This document shows positions 47,305 to 58,024 of a DNA stretch of 64,000 nucleotides, piece after piece (within the stretch, counting starts at the first letter, position 1; each line of letters starts with the position of its first letter). Origin of the DNA: Peribacillus asahii (GTDB lineage Bacteria > Bacillota > Bacilli > Bacillales > DSM-1321); assembly GCF_003570725.1 (NCBI RefSeq), contig NZ_QWVS01000020.1, positions 1 through 64,000 on the forward strand. Reading direction: 5' to 3'. The translations under genes and the position numbers were made by a program. The notes under the pieces were generated by a model. The model did no database searches and was not told where the DNA came from. It was given only the letters and a program-made list of their open reading frames with translations.

Positions 47305-49500
47305 TTAATTCATCATCCTTCTTACAGAATAGACATCTGGAATTTGCTTAATCCGTTCGACGACTTTCTGTAAATGAGCCAGATTAAAAATATAAATGGA
47401 CATATGAATCGTCGCTACTTTATTACGATCTGATTTTCCTGAAACAGCCGAAATATTTGTTTTTGTTTCATTTACCGCCTGTAATACTTCATTCAATAAG
47501 CCTCGACGATCATAACCGCTTATTTCAATTTCCACTGTATATTCTTTTCGATCATTCGCAATACTTTCCCATTCAACCGGAATAAGGCGATTTTCATCTT
47601 CGCTTACATCTAGGTTTGTACAGTCTTTTCGATGAACTGAAACACCGCGCCCTTTTGTAATATAACCAACAATTTCATCACCCGGCACCGGGTTACAACA
47701 ACGAGAAACACGAATTAATAAATTATCAATTCCTGGTACACGTACACCTGATTCACGCTTTTTACTCATTGGGAACGATTTCAATTCAGAAACCGCATTT
47801 TTAATATCCGGCTCTTGTTCACGTTCCTTTTGTTTGCGTAATTTTTCCGTTAAGCGATTAGCTACTTGTAAAGCGGTTATACCATTATAGCCGACAGCAG
47901 CAAACAGATCATCGACATTAATAATATTAAACTTCTCCGCTACTCTCTTTAAATTATCCGGCATAAGAATTTCTTTTGGATCAAACTCCATCGCCCTAAT
48001 CTCTTTTTCAACAAGCTCTTTTCCTTTTTCGATATTTTCTTCGCGGCGTTGCTTTTTGAAAAAGGCTCGAATTTTATTCTTCGCTTGTGAAGTTTGCGTT
48101 AATTTTAACCAGTCTTGACTCGGGCCATATGAATGCTTAGATGTTAAAATTTCAATAATATCGCCCGTTTTTAATTTACAGTCTAGCGGAACCATTTTCC
48201 CATTTACTTTGGCACCGATTGTTTTGTTACCGATTTCCGAGTGAATTCGGTAAGCAAAGTCAATTGGATTGGAACCAGCCGGTAATTCAATTACGTCACC
48301 CTTTGGAGTAAAAACGAACACCATGTCCGAAAATAAGTCAATTTTCAGCGATTCCATAAATTCCTCAGCATTTGTAGCATCATCCTGAAATTCAAGAATT
48401 TCTCGGAACCATGTAAGCTTATCCTCAAGTGATGGCTGATTGCTTGCATCTTTTCCTTCTTTATAAGCCCAGTGAGCCGCAACACCAAATTCAGCAATTC
48501 GATGCATCTCACTCGTCCGAATTTGGACTTCTAACGGATCACCTTTTGGTCCAATCACCGTTGTATGCAAAGATTGATACATATTTGGCTTTGGCATAGC
48601 AATATAATCTTTGAAGCGCCCCGGCATTGGTTTCCAACATGTATGAATAATTCCAAGTACGGCATAGCAATCTTTAATGCTGTTGACAACAACACGAACG
48701 GCCAACAAATCATAAATTTCACTAAATTGCTTATTTTGCATCACCATTTTACGATAAATGCTATAAATATGTTTTGGTCTTCCTGAAATATCCGCCTTAA
48801 TGTTCACAGCACCAACATTGTCTCGAACTTCATTAATAACCTCTTGAAGATACTGCTCACGCTCAGCACGCTTTCGCTTCATTAAATTAACAATGCGATA
48901 ATATTGCTGTGGATTTAAGTAGCGAAGCGCTGTATCCTCAAGCTCCCATCTAATCGTACTAATTCCAAGTCGATGAGCAAGCGGAGCAAAAATTTCTAAT
49001 GTTTCATTCGAAATTCTACGCTGTTTTTCCTGCGGCAAGTGCTTTAATGTCCGCATGTTATGCAAGCGATCCGCAAGCTTAATTAAAATAACCCGAATAT
49101 CTTGAGCCATAGCAACAAACATTTTGCGATGGTTTTCTGCCTGCTGTTCTTGCTGAGATTTATATTTAATTTTTCCGAGTTTTGTTACACCATCAACGAG
49201 CATCGCAACTTCAGCACTGAAGTGTTCCTCAAGGTCCTTCAGCGTCACTTCGGTATCTTCCACAACATCGTGCAAAAACCCCGCTGCAATCGTCGCTGGA
49301 TCCATTTCAAGATCCGCTAGAATTCCAGCTACTTGAATCGGATGAATAATATAAGGCTCACCCGATTTACGATATTGCTCACGATGAGCATACTCAGCAT
49401 ATTTGTATGCTTTATAAACAAATTCAGCTTCCTCGGGCTGAAGATACCGGCTCGCTATTTCGACAACCTGCTCGGCAGTCAATATTTGATCATTAGCCAT
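47305..49500 (-). CDS. relA: Bifunctional (p)ppGpp synthetase/hydrolase Rel
   Basis: 731 residues, long RSH enzyme. The N-terminal hydrolase domain has HD in FLHDVVEDTEV (residues 77-78); the synthetase domain has RVVVNSIKDCYAVLGIIH and YIAMPKPNMYQSLHTTV; TGS (about 390-450), a zinc-finger-like region with CCNPVPGDEIVGYI and the ACT domain at the C-terminus (about 655-730) follow. Both catalytic activities look intact. It governs the stringent response and, with apt just upstream, purine nucleotide balance. Confidence 0.96.
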   Translation of the reverse strand: MANDQILTAEQVVEIASRYLQPEEAEFVYKAYKYAEYAHREQYRKSGEPYIIHPIQVAGILADLEMDPATIAAGFLHDVVEDTEVTLKDLEEHFSAEVAMLVDGVTKLGKIKYKSQQEQQAENHRKMFVAMAQDIRVILIKLADRLHNMRTLKHLPQEKQRRISNETLEIFAPLAHRLGISTIRWELEDTALRYLNPQQYYRIVNLMKRKRAEREQYLQEVINEVRDNVGAVNIKADISGRPKHIYSIYRKMVMQNKQFSEIYDLLAVRVVVNSIKDCYAVLGIIHTCWKPMPGRFKDYIAMPKPNMYQSLHTTVIGPKGDPLEVQIRTSEMHRIAEFGVAAHWAYKEGKDASNQPSLEDKLTWFREILEFQDDATNAEEFMESLKIDLFSDMVFVFTPKGDVIELPAGSNPIDFAYRIHSEIGNKTIGAKVNGKMVPLDCKLKTGDIIEILTSKHSYGPSQDWLKLTQTSQAKNKIRAFFKKQRREENIEKGKELVEKEIRAMEFDPKEILMPDNLKRVAEKFNIINVDDLFAAVGYNGITALQVANRLTEKLRKQKEREQEPDIKNAVSELKSFPMSKKRESGVRVPGIDNLLIRVSRCCNPVPGDEIVGYITKGRGVSVHRKDCTNLDVSEDENRLIPVEWESIANDRKEYTVEIEISGYDRRGLLNEVLQAVNETKTNISAVSGKSDRNKVATIHMSIYIFNLAHLQKVVERIKQIPDVYSVRRMMN

Positions 49501-49730
49501 GAAATCACCTTAACCCCACTTTAACTGCCACCGGTATCTTATTGTCTCTATTTATACTAATACACCGGATTGAGTATAATTAATCATATCTATTAGTCTT
49601 TATTCAAAACACGACAATTTTTGCAGAAAAAAAACATTATTGTTACTATTATCGAAAAAAAAAGGGAGGATGTAAAGAGAATTCCTTGTATTTTTCTTAA
49701 TAACCGGCCATTTTTTATTAAGCAGCCTTG
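49501..49730. other. AT-rich gap between rel and apt
   Basis: No gene, RNA or clear repeat is seen. It should hold the rel promoter, but no pair of boxes stands out; TTGTCG and TTGAAT near 49590-49615 (minus sense) are weak -35 candidates. Confidence 0.4.
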
Positions 49731-49766
49731 TAAAAAAGAGCATTCTATTCCAAGAATGCTCTTTCT
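49731..49766 (-). terminator. Terminator after apt
   Basis: AAAGAGCATTCT and AGAATGCTCTTT form a perfect stem around 6 bases, with a T-rich end on the minus strand. Confidence 0.88.
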
Positions 49767-49772
49767 TCATTA

Positions 49773-50285
49773 TTAATATGTCATTAATGTTAAGACATCG
49801 TAACCGTTTAGTTTATCTCTGCCATCTAAATCGCTTAACTCGATTAAAAAGGCAATCCCTGCAACTACTCCGCCTAATTCTTCCACAAGTTTAATTGTTG
49901 CTTCGATTGTGCCTCCTGTTGCCAGCAAGTCATCGGTGATTAACACACGCTGTCCCGGCTTAATCGCATCTTTATGAATCGTTAGTACATCTTTCCCATA
50001 CTCTAATCCATACTCGACTTTCACAGTTTCTCGTGGAAGTTTCCCTTCTTTACGTACCGGTGCAAAACCAACCTCTAATGCATAAGCAACTGGGCATCCG
50101 ATAATGAAGCCACGTGCTTCCGGTCCAACGACTAAATCAATCTTTTTATCACGTGCATATTCTACAATTTGATCTGTTGCATATTTATAGGCTTGACCAT
50201 TATCCATTAACGTCGTGATATCTTTGAAAATAATTCCTTTTTTCGGCCAATCTGGCACAATTGTTACAAATTGCTTTAAATCCAT
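49773..50285 (-). CDS. apt: Adenine phosphoribosyltransferase
   Basis: 170 residues, full length. It salvages adenine to AMP with PRPP. The PRPP-binding motif is [13 protein letters not shown]; the flexible loop region [19 protein letters not shown] and the N-terminal [14 protein letters not shown] are typical. GAGGAGG precedes ATG 50285, within the last ten bases of recJ. Upstream gene recJ and downstream rel as in B. subtilis. Confidence 0.96.
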   Translation of the reverse strand: MDLKQFVTIVPDWPKKGIIFKDITTLMDNGQAYKYATDQIVEYARDKKIDLVVGPEARGFIIGCPVAYALEVGFAPVRKEGKLPRETVKVEYGLEYGKDVLTIHKDAIKPGQRVLITDDLLATGGTIEATIKLVEELGGVVAGIAFLIELSDLDGRDKLNGYDVLTLMTY

Positions 50286-52648
50286 TGCTTTGTTTCCTCC
50301 TCAAGGTCTATTACCTCTTGAATTAATTCTTGATTGAACCAATCGAATAATTGCTGATAGGAAGAATAAACAAGCTCTTTTTCAAGCTCAAATTGCTCTT
50401 TCTTTCGTTGATACGATATTGAATCAGTTAGTTCGCGTTTTTTCGCATTGGTTTTAAGCATAATTAATCCATTATCTATTGTAACAAAATCTAATTCAAA
50501 AAACACCTTAGAAATAAAATCAATTGTATTTCGGGACCAACCACGGTATGCAGCAAGGTCATCTCCATATCTTCCTAAATCAAGCGGCCCTTTTTTCGCT
50601 AAAAATGCATAAAACCATTTAAAATGGTCCCGAGTTGGCATCGTACTTAAGAAATGATCTTGTTGATGAAAAAAGTGAGCATAAATTCGCTCTGGCTGTT
50701 GATTACGAATAAGTTTCTGTAAAATTTCGCGAGACACTGGCAAGTCCATCAATACTAAATAGCTATTAATTCCTTCTACCCTGTCTACATCCTGCTCCGT
50801 TTGAATCAACATCACATCTGGATAATCTTGCAAAAACGGATACTGTTTCATCGTCTCGGTCGAAAAAATAATGATTTTTCGTTTCGTTGGCAAAATCTCC
50901 GTTAACCACTTTTCCACTTGACCTTTACCACGATAATCAAATAGCTGCCAATGATCAACAGCAATATCTTTCACAAAAATTTGCGGCTTTTTCATATTAT
51001 TCCACTCATTAATAGAAAGTTCTCCAATAACGGACACTTTGGCATGCGGAGCAATATGATCAGCATAATGTCCTAAGCCAAATCCAACCCCATCAAGCTG
51101 CTTATCTTCCTCCGCAAACTGGAACTTTAAATGATTTTGATTGGCACCGATTTTCCGAATGCCTGCAAGCTGAACAGAATCAAGTAAAACTTTCGGTTTA
51201 GGATTGCTGACACCAAATGGAGCTAATAAGCTCATTTCCTCAATTGTTTGAATGGAAGCCTCTTCAATATGTACGGCTCCATCTAGACTCACTACAGGAA
51301 TAAAATCTTCTGCTGTTAATTGTTCGGCCGCCAATTGATTTAAACGCATGCGCAATTCGGGCACATCATCAATTTGTAACGTCATTCCAGCTGCCATTGG
51401 ATGACCTCCGAAATGAGGTAATAATTCGCGACAAGTAGATAAATTCCGAAATAAATCAAATCCAGCAATACTGCGTGCTGATCCTTTTGCTAAACCTTTT
51501 TCTCGATCATAACTTAGAACGATTGTCGGTCGATAATAACGCTCAACAAGCTTTGAAGCGACAATCCCTACAATGCCTGAATTCCATCCCTCTTTCCCGA
51601 CAACCAGCACTTGATTGTTAGCGAGTGGATAATGTTCTTCTACTTCACGAACCGCTTCCTCTACTGCTTCCGCTACAATTGCTTGACGCTCTTTATTAAG
51701 CTCATTAATTTCTTCTGAAAGCTCGGCTGCCTCTAGCAAATCTTCCGCCATTAATAAATCAACAGCAGGATCGGCAGGACCTAAACGTCCGGCTGCATTT
51801 AAACGCGGCGCCAAAGAAAACCCAATCGATTCTTCCGTTAACGAACCTTGCTCAATATTCGCTACTTTCATTAAAGAAACAAGACCTGGTCTTCTCGTCT
51901 GGCGCATCTTTTCAATTCCTTTTGCAGCAATCAAACGATTTTCACCAAGCAACGGTACTAAATCGGCAATCGTTCCAATTGCAGCAATTTCTAGCAGGTC
52001 TTCCGGAAGTTCTCCAAGCAGGGCATGTGCAAGCTTGAATGCTACCCCAACTCCAGCTAATTCTTTAAACGGATAGCTGCTATCTTCTAACTTTGGATGA
52101 ATGATAGCAAATGCTTCTGGAAGCTCTGGTCCTGGTTCATGATGATCTGTCACAATATAATCCATCCCAAGCTCACGGGCAAGCGCTGCTTCTGCTACGG
52201 CAGCAATTCCTGTATCAACGGTAATTAATAGCTGCACACCTTCACTAGCAGCAAGGCGAAAAGCCATCTCATTCGGCCCATATCCTTCTGTAAAACGATT
52301 GGGAATATAGAAATCCACGTGAGCGCCTAATCTTTTTAGCGTTGTCATCATCACCGTTGTCGATGTGACACCATCCGCATCATAATCACCGAATATGCGA
52401 ATTTTCTCGCCACGATGAATGGCCTCTTGTATACGATGAACGGTTTTGTCCATATCCTTTAATAGAAACGGGTCATGAAACGTTTGTTTTTTTACATATA
52501 AAAAAGATCGAGCAGCTTCGACATCATCTAAGCCTCGATTAACTAATAGCGTTGCTACTAGAGGTGTAATATGAAGCTGTTCCACTAGCGCAGTAATTTT
52601 ATTTGAATCAGCGGCTTGTACATTCCACCGCGTTTTTGGCTTTAACAT
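50276..52648 (-). CDS. recJ: Single-strand-specific 5'-3' exonuclease RecJ
   Basis: 790 residues. The DHH motifs I-IV are seen in [41 protein letters not shown] and [11 protein letters not shown]; the DHHA1 domain has [13 protein letters not shown] long C-terminal extension (about 555-790), usual in Firmicutes RecJ, follows. ATG 52648 is chosen since GAGGGG lies seven bases upstream; eight more codons upstream lack an SD. It overlaps apt by ten bases. It acts in recombination and base-excision repair. Confidence 0.95.
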   Translation of the reverse strand: MLKPKTRWNVQAADSNKITALVEQLHITPLVATLLVNRGLDDVEAARSFLYVKKQTFHDPFLLKDMDKTVHRIQEAIHRGEKIRIFGDYDADGVTSTTVMMTTLKRLGAHVDFYIPNRFTEGYGPNEMAFRLAASEGVQLLITVDTGIAAVAEAALARELGMDYIVTDHHEPGPELPEAFAIIHPKLEDSSYPFKELAGVGVAFKLAHALLGELPEDLLEIAAIGTIADLVPLLGENRLIAAKGIEKMRQTRRPGLVSLMKVANIEQGSLTEESIGFSLAPRLNAAGRLGPADPAVDLLMAEDLLEAAELSEEINELNKERQAIVAEAVEEAVREVEEHYPLANNQVLVVGKEGWNSGIVGIVASKLVERYYRPTIVLSYDREKGLAKGSARSIAGFDLFRNLSTCRELLPHFGGHPMAAGMTLQIDDVPELRMRLNQLAAEQLTAEDFIPVVSLDGAVHIEEASIQTIEEMSLLAPFGVSNPKPKVLLDSVQLAGIRKIGANQNHLKFQFAEEDKQLDGVGFGLGHYADHIAPHAKVSVIGELSINEWNNMKKPQIFVKDIAVDHWQLFDYRGKGQVEKWLTEILPTKRKIIIFSTETMKQYPFLQDYPDVMLIQTEQDVDRVEGINSYLVLMDLPVSREILQKLIRNQQPERIYAHFFHQQDHFLSTMPTRDHFKWFYAFLAKKGPLDLGRYGDDLAAYRGWSRNTIDFISKVFFELDFVTIDNGLIMLKTNAKKRELTDSISYQRKKEQFELEKELVYSSYQQLFDWFNQELIQEVIDLEEETKQWI

Positions 52649-52744
52649 GAATTCACCCCTCAATTTATTCATTATACAAAAAAGAGAGGAGCAGTTTCAA
52701 TTTTAATTTCACCCTTAAAAGGAGCGCCTCTTATTTGCCAATTC

Positions 52745-52776
52745 CAAAAAAGAGACTGACATATTGTCAGTCTCTC
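52745..52776 (-). terminator. Terminator after secDF
   Basis: AGAGACTGACA and TGTCAGTCTCT pair around TAT; TTTTTT follows on the minus strand. Confidence 0.9.
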
Positions 52777-52787
52777 CATTCAAAAGC

Positions 52788-55040
52788 TTATACTTGTCCT
52801 TCTAAGCTTTCTCTTTTCACTTTTTCTGTTTTTAACGTACCTTTTTGCTTTAATTCTTTCGCCTTCAAATCTAGCCAGAATTGAGAAGCGATGTATAGAG
52901 AAGAGTACACACCACAAACCATCCCAATGAATAGCGCAATCGAGAAGTTACGGATGGATTCGCTGCCGAAAATCATTAAAGCGATAATCGTTACAAGAAC
53001 CGTTAATACCGTGTTAATCGATCTTGTTAATGTTTGACGAATACTGATATTTACAATTTCTTCGAGTTCTTCCACCGTTTTAATTTTCTTCTTCTTACGT
53101 AAATTTTCGCGGATTCGGTCAAAGGTAACAATTGTATCGTTAATCGAGTACCCAACGATTGTTAAAATCGCGGCAATAAACGTAATGTCTACTTCTAATC
53201 GCAGAACGCTGAAAAGCGTAATGACAAAAAAGGCGTCATGTATTAAAGCAACAACAGATGGTACAGCCATTCTCCACTCAAATCGTACAGAAACATATAA
53301 AATGATTCCAAGTGAGGCAATGACTACAGCAATTAACGCATTTTTCGCTAACTCTTTACCAACGGTTGGTGAAACCGTACTAACATTTGGCTCAACACCA
53401 AAATCCTTACTGAAATGATCCTTCAATTCAGCAATTTCTTCTTTATCTAGAACACCGATTACACGAACGACACCAATTTCATTATTTGTACCCGCGAAAT
53501 TAATATCCTTCACTTCAATATCCAGCTTGTTCATTTCTGTTTCAATTTGCTGCGTTGTTAATGGTTTATCTCCGCCAATTTCAATGCGTGTTCCACTTGT
53601 AAAATCAATACCAAGATTTAACTTAAATACAAACAAAAAGATAATCCCAATAATCGTAATTGCTGTTGAAATACCATAAAACACTTTTCTATGCTTAACA
53701 AAGTCAATACGATCAAATCGTGTTCTTAAATCGACTAAATCAAGCTTTTCTGATAACTGATGAACATCTTTCTTTCTTACTCCAAACCAGCCCGGACGCT
53801 TATCAAAGATGCCGCTTTTTACCCATAAGCCTAAGAAAAGTCGTGTACCGTAAACAGCAGTGATGAAACTCATTAGAATCGAAATAATTAACGTTGTAGC
53901 AAACCCTTTAACAGAGCTTGTCCCAATAATGAATAAAACGGCTGCCGCAAGCAACGTCGTTAAATTCGCATCAAAAATCGTAGCTAGCGAGTTTTTGTTT
54001 CCTTCCGCAAAAGCTGCTTTTACAGAACGACCTAATTTCAATTCATCCTTAATTCGCTCATAGCCAATAATATTTGCATCCACGGCCATCCCAACTCCGA
54101 GCACTAATGCTGCAATTCCCGGAAGCGTTAAGACGGCGTTCATCCAGTCAAACACAAGCAGTGTTAAGTAGATATAGATTGATAATGTCACAATTGCGAT
54201 AAAACCTGGGAAGCGATAGTAGAATAGCATGAATAAGAAAATCAACGCAATCCCGAGAATACCAGCATAAATGGTTTTGTTAAGCGCTTCTTCTCCAAAC
54301 TGTGCACCTACAGACGTTGAGTATACTTCTTTTAAATCAACAGGAAGAGCACCTGCATTTAATAGACTTGCCAGTTCTTTTGCTTCTTCTACTGTAAATT
54401 GACCTGTTATATATACTGTATTCGTATTAAATACTTCACTCACTTGTGGTGCAGAAATCATATTATCTTGTGATTCTACTTTCGCGAATGAATCTTTGCC
54501 TTCTTCAAAGTCTAACCAAATTGCCAAGACGTTTGTTCCTGGCTCCATTTGTGAAATCTTTTGTGTAATTTCTTTAAACTTTTTGGAATCTTTTAACGTA
54601 ATTTCGACAACTGGTTTATTATCTTGGAATGTTTGTTTAGCACCGCCTTCTTTTAAATCGGCACCTGTCATCATTTCCTTATCGTTGAAATCACGGAATG
54701 ATAGTTTAGCCTGAGTCGATAAAATTTTACGAGCGTTATTTTGATCCGTTACACCAGCTAATTGAACGCGGATGCGATCCTTGCCCTCAATCTGAATATT
54801 CGGCTCACTAACCCCAAGCACGTTGATACGTCTTTCAAGTGCACCTTGCGTACTCGTTAATACGGACTCCGTAACTTTCCCGCCATCAAGCGGTTTTACT
54901 TCGTAAAGCACTTCAAAACCACCTTGAAGGTCTAGTCCCAATTTAATATTATTGAGAATGTCTTTGGACGTTGTACCTATTGCTGAAAAAATAACGATAG
55001 CAATAAGGAAAAACGCCACAATCCTGCTTCTTTTTACCAT
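52788..55040 (-). CDS. secDF: Protein translocase subunit SecDF (fused)
   Basis: 750 residues, a natural SecD-SecF fusion as in B. subtilis. The SecD half (about 1-425) has the first membrane helix, GLDLQGGFEVLYEV (D1 motif), a large external domain and five further helices including LVLGVGMAVDANIIGYERI; the SecF half (about 440-735) has FKLNLGIDFTSGTRIEI and GYSINDTIVTFDRIREN. It uses proton flow to help pull proteins out through SecYEG. The ATG has AAAGGGG 11 bases upstream. It lies near yajC (58.4 kb), its usual partner, although other genes separate them here. Confidence 0.95.
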   Translation of the reverse strand: MVKRSRIVAFFLIAIVIFSAIGTTSKDILNNIKLGLDLQGGFEVLYEVKPLDGGKVTESVLTSTQGALERRINVLGVSEPNIQIEGKDRIRVQLAGVTDQNNARKILSTQAKLSFRDFNDKEMMTGADLKEGGAKQTFQDNKPVVEITLKDSKKFKEITQKISQMEPGTNVLAIWLDFEEGKDSFAKVESQDNMISAPQVSEVFNTNTVYITGQFTVEEAKELASLLNAGALPVDLKEVYSTSVGAQFGEEALNKTIYAGILGIALIFLFMLFYYRFPGFIAIVTLSIYIYLTLLVFDWMNAVLTLPGIAALVLGVGMAVDANIIGYERIKDELKLGRSVKAAFAEGNKNSLATIFDANLTTLLAAAVLFIIGTSSVKGFATTLIISILMSFITAVYGTRLFLGLWVKSGIFDKRPGWFGVRKKDVHQLSEKLDLVDLRTRFDRIDFVKHRKVFYGISTAITIIGIIFLFVFKLNLGIDFTSGTRIEIGGDKPLTTQQIETEMNKLDIEVKDINFAGTNNEIGVVRVIGVLDKEEIAELKDHFSKDFGVEPNVSTVSPTVGKELAKNALIAVVIASLGIILYVSVRFEWRMAVPSVVALIHDAFFVITLFSVLRLEVDITFIAAILTIVGYSINDTIVTFDRIRENLRKKKKIKTVEELEEIVNISIRQTLTRSINTVLTVLVTIIALMIFGSESIRNFSIALFIGMVCGVYSSLYIASQFWLDLKAKELKQKGTLKTEKVKRESLEGQV

Positions 55041-55172
55041 TATGTAGTAGGCCCCTTTCTATAACATGCCTATGACCTTGTTGTTGTATTGCTTATTCGA
55101 ATCACATTCGAAAGAAGTGTCTGAGTTACCGCGAGTACTACCTTTTCACCAGAAAAATACATAACCATAAGT

Positions 55173-55201
55173 ATTATGATTCAATTTTAATCGACTGTCA
55201 A
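55173..55201 (-). promoter_or_regulatory. Promoter of secDF
   Basis: Minus-strand TTGACA (55196-55201) and CATAAT (55173-55178) at 17 bases, about 130 bases before secDF. A short hairpin (AGAAGAGC/GCTCTTCT) lies between it and comN, without a T run. Confidence 0.7.
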
Positions 55202-55233
55202 TTTTTTAGAAGAGCCGCTCTTCTATATGCATT

Positions 55234-55536
55234 TTAATCACGTAACAAATCTTTCAATTCCTCTGATGACAAAGGTTCAAAAAGGCTCGGTGCTTTATAA
55301 GCAGCAATCATTTGAAACGTCATAAATTGATTGCTTGAAAGAGCTAAAATATCGGCTACAATTTCATGAATACGGATCGTTTCTTGCGGACGCTTCCATG
55401 TTTTGTCCGTTAAGTAGCTCCAAATGTCCTCTTCTTTCACCGCATGTAATCCGAGCATTCTAAACTCTTCCCGCTTGCTTTTTAAAGCTGGCTTTACCTT
55501 AATGTAGTATCGTTGATAAGGATGATTCTGTGTCAT
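55234..55536 (-). CDS. comN: Post-transcriptional regulator ComN (YrzD)
   Basis: 100 residues, single domain of the ComN/YrzD family. Typical sequence includes KVKPALKSKREEFRMLGLHAV and DIWSYLTDKTWKRP. In B. subtilis ComN controls comE mRNA localisation and competence. It starts at ATG 55536 and is divergent from spoVB; secDF follows on the same strand behind its own promoter. No RNA-binding motif of a known type can be named from sequence. Confidence 0.85.
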   Translation of the reverse strand: MTQNHPYQRYYIKVKPALKSKREEFRMLGLHAVKEEDIWSYLTDKTWKRPQETIRIHEIVADILALSSNQFMTFQMIAAYKAPSLFEPLSSEELKDLLRD

Positions 55537-55666
55537 CGCTTTTCCCCCATCGAAGAAAGATTATTTGTATTTAACGCAAACACTTTTGTCATGCTTTGTC
55601 CAAGTCACTGCATATAGTTAATTGTATAATATGACAGCTTGTTTGAGAAGGCAGGGATTGTAAGCA

Positions 55667-57232
55667 ATGTCAAAATTCTTAAAAGGAACATTAATTTTAA
55701 TCGCAGCTAGCTTAATTACAAGGATACTCGGATTTATTAACCGAATTGTTATCGCCCGTTTTATCGGGGAAGAAGGGGTCGGGTTATATATGATGGCACT
55801 CCCGACATTATTTCTTGTTATTGCGATTACTCAATTTGGACTTCCAGTTGCCATTTCTAAATTTGTTGCTGAAGCACATGCACGGGGTGATGAGCGAAAA
55901 GTAAAAAAAATTCTTGTCGTTTCCCTCGCCTGTACTTTTTCGTTATCCATGATTTTCACACCACTGTTAATTATACTGGCTCCTATACTTTCTGAAACTT
56001 TATTTACAGATCAACGTACGATTTGGCCTTTACTAGCTATCGCCCCTGTCGTACCAATTATTGCGATTTCTTCTGTTCTGCGCGGTTATTTTCAAGGCAA
56101 ACAAAATATGAAACCTTTTGCCCTTTCTCAACTGATTGAACAAATAGTAAGAATCACCTTTATTGCAGTCTTAACGAAAACCTTTTTACCTTATGGCATT
56201 GAATATGCGGCGGCAGGAGCCATGTTAGCATCCATTATCGGAGAGCTCGCCTCCCTACTTTACTTACTGCGTGCCTTTAAATTGAAAAAACACTTTAAAT
56301 TACGTAAAGGCTTTTTTAAGATGGCTCACTCAGGCAAAGACACGTTTACCGAATTAATGGGCATCGCCGTTCCGACAACGGGCAGTCGAATGATTGGTTC
56401 TTTTGCTTGGTTTTTAGAACCGATTGTAGTCGCTCAAAGTTTAGCGATTGCTGGTGTAGCTACAGCTGTCGCTACTAAGCAATACGGGGAGTTAACCGGA
56501 TACGCCTTGCCCTTATTAATGCTTCCTTCCTTCCTTACATCTTCCCTTGCTACATCACTTGTTCCAGCAGTAAGTGAGGCAAAGTCAATTGGAAATATGA
56601 AATTAATTGAACATCGATTGCAACAAACATTAAATATTACCTTCAGCACGGGTTGTTTAGCGGTTATTGCTCTTTATGTGTTTGCCGAACCGCTTTTAGA
56701 GCTGATGTACGGCTCCTCAAACGCTGCGGTTTTTATTAAATTTCTCGCACCTTTTTTTGTTATGTTCTATTTTCAAATTCCTTTACAAGCTATGCTTCAA
56801 GCATTAAATTTAGCGCGGGCGGCGATGATTAATAGTTTGATTGGTGCCATCGTTAAAATTGTCGTGATCTTCTTATTAGCAACAAAAGAGAGTTTTGGCA
56901 TTATGGGAGCAGCCATGGGGATTGCTGTCGGAACAGTGCTCGTAACCTTTTTACATTTCTCAACCGTCTTAAAAGTCGTTCCGTTCACCATTCATGTTCG
57001 CAGCTATTGTTCTGCTCTGCTCATTGGTCTCATCTCAGGTGCCGGCGGTTATTATATGTTCTATTATCTTTTAACTAATTTCTCGATTAGTACCCGATTA
57101 CTAAGTTCACTGACTATTCTTCTGATTACGTATATTGTACTGATGCTTGCTACTGGCAGCATTAAAAAGAGTGACCTACAGCGCATTCCGCGAATTGGAC
57201 CTTTTCTAGCCCGTTTTGCATGGCGCCCTTAA
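55667..57232 (+). CDS. spoVB: Stage V sporulation protein B (MOP superfamily flippase)
   Basis: 521 residues with about 14 membrane helices, polysaccharide transporter/MurJ-like group. The N-terminus LKGTLILIAASLITRILGF and the RFIGEEGVGLYMMALP motif are typical of SpoVB. It is needed for spore cortex formation, probably as a lipid-linked precursor flippase in the mother cell. SD AAGGCAGGG precedes ATG. The stop codon overlaps the yrbG stop on the other strand (57229-57232), so there is no room for a terminator between them. Other Bacillus have further paralogues (ykvU, yabM); position settles the identity. Confidence 0.92.
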   Translation: MSKFLKGTLILIAASLITRILGFINRIVIARFIGEEGVGLYMMALPTLFLVIAITQFGLPVAISKFVAEAHARGDERKVKKILVVSLACTFSLSMIFTPLLIILAPILSETLFTDQRTIWPLLAIAPVVPIIAISSVLRGYFQGKQNMKPFALSQLIEQIVRITFIAVLTKTFLPYGIEYAAAGAMLASIIGELASLLYLLRAFKLKKHFKLRKGFFKMAHSGKDTFTELMGIAVPTTGSRMIGSFAWFLEPIVVAQSLAIAGVATAVATKQYGELTGYALPLLMLPSFLTSSLATSLVPAVSEAKSIGNMKLIEHRLQQTLNITFSTGCLAVIALYVFAEPLLELMYGSSNAAVFIKFLAPFFVMFYFQIPLQAMLQALNLARAAMINSLIGAIVKIVVIFLLATKESFGIMGAAMGIAVGTVLVTFLHFSTVLKVVPFTIHVRSYCSALLIGLISGAGGYYMFYYLLTNFSISTRLLSSLTILLITYIVLMLATGSIKKSDLQRIPRIGPFLARFAWRP

Positions 57233-57882
57233 CTGTCACTTTGATCAATATACAGCGTTCCGTTCTTATAGCTACATAAGGATATTTTCTTTATATCTTC
57301 ATAGCCCCGTTTCTTTAATTGCTGACGGAGCCAAAACTGATTTTGCCCAATATGTCGGAGGCTATCCTCTTGTACTTCGCCATCTATAATCAGGGGAAAT
57401 GCAGCCTCCTTATGTTGGGAAACTTCCTTATTTTCTCGTTTAATAACAGAAAGCTTACCTGTTGTTTCCAAAATGGCAAACTGAACCTCATTGATATCAA
57501 TAATACCTTTTTCACGAAGCTGCGTTAGTAAATCGTCAAAATTATAGCGTTGCTGGCGCATCGCTTTTTCATCAATCTTTCCATTGCTAATAATAATACT
57601 CGGTGCGCCATCTACTAATTTACGAAACTTCGAGCTTTTCAATGACATATACGAAAATAAGAGTTGAATAACCAGCAAAATAAGCATAGGAAAAAGAATT
57701 TCTAAAAAAGGTTTGTCCTGTTTTTCAGCTGCAACAACAGCAATGTCCCCTAACATAATAAAAACAACTAAATCCAAAACACTTAACTCACCAATTTCAC
57801 GCTTACCCATTAAGCGAAAAATAATTAAAATAAGCAAATAACTGATGACTGTCCTTAAAATAATTGTGGCATATAACTCCAC
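57229..57882 (-). CDS. yrbG: YrbG, DUF421/YetF family membrane protein
   Basis: 217 residues. Three N-terminal membrane helices (about 6-85) with RTVISYLLILIIFRLMGKRE and LSVLDLVVFIMLGDIA, then two cytoplasmic DUF421 units with KLVDGAPSIIISNGKI and FDDLLTQLREKGI, NEVQFAILETTGKLSV. Starts at GTG 57882 behind GGGAG. It converges on spoVB with overlapping stops. Family members are involved in spore germination or envelope stress in Bacillus; the exact job is unknown. Confidence 0.87.
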   Translation of the reverse strand: MELYATIILRTVISYLLILIIFRLMGKREIGELSVLDLVVFIMLGDIAVVAAEKQDKPFLEILFPMLILLVIQLLFSYMSLKSSKFRKLVDGAPSIIISNGKIDEKAMRQQRYNFDDLLTQLREKGIIDINEVQFAILETTGKLSVIKRENKEVSQHKEAAFPLIIDGEVQEDSLRHIGQNQFWLRQQLKKRGYEDIKKISLCSYKNGTLYIDQSDS

Positions 57883-58024
57883 ATATATGCACTCCCTTAA
57901 CTTGTAGATAATCCTTCCTTATTAGAATGTGCAAGAATTGGGAAAATATTTTTCCATTTTTTAATCGTTTGGTCTAGGCAAGACTTTCCACGAATATGCT
58001 TGTACTAAAAAGGGGGGAACGACA

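Noticed and set aside
55202-55233. Terminator between comN and secDF
   Set aside because: The AGAAGAGC/GCTCTTCT stem has no T run on the minus strand, so it is listed only as a hairpin.
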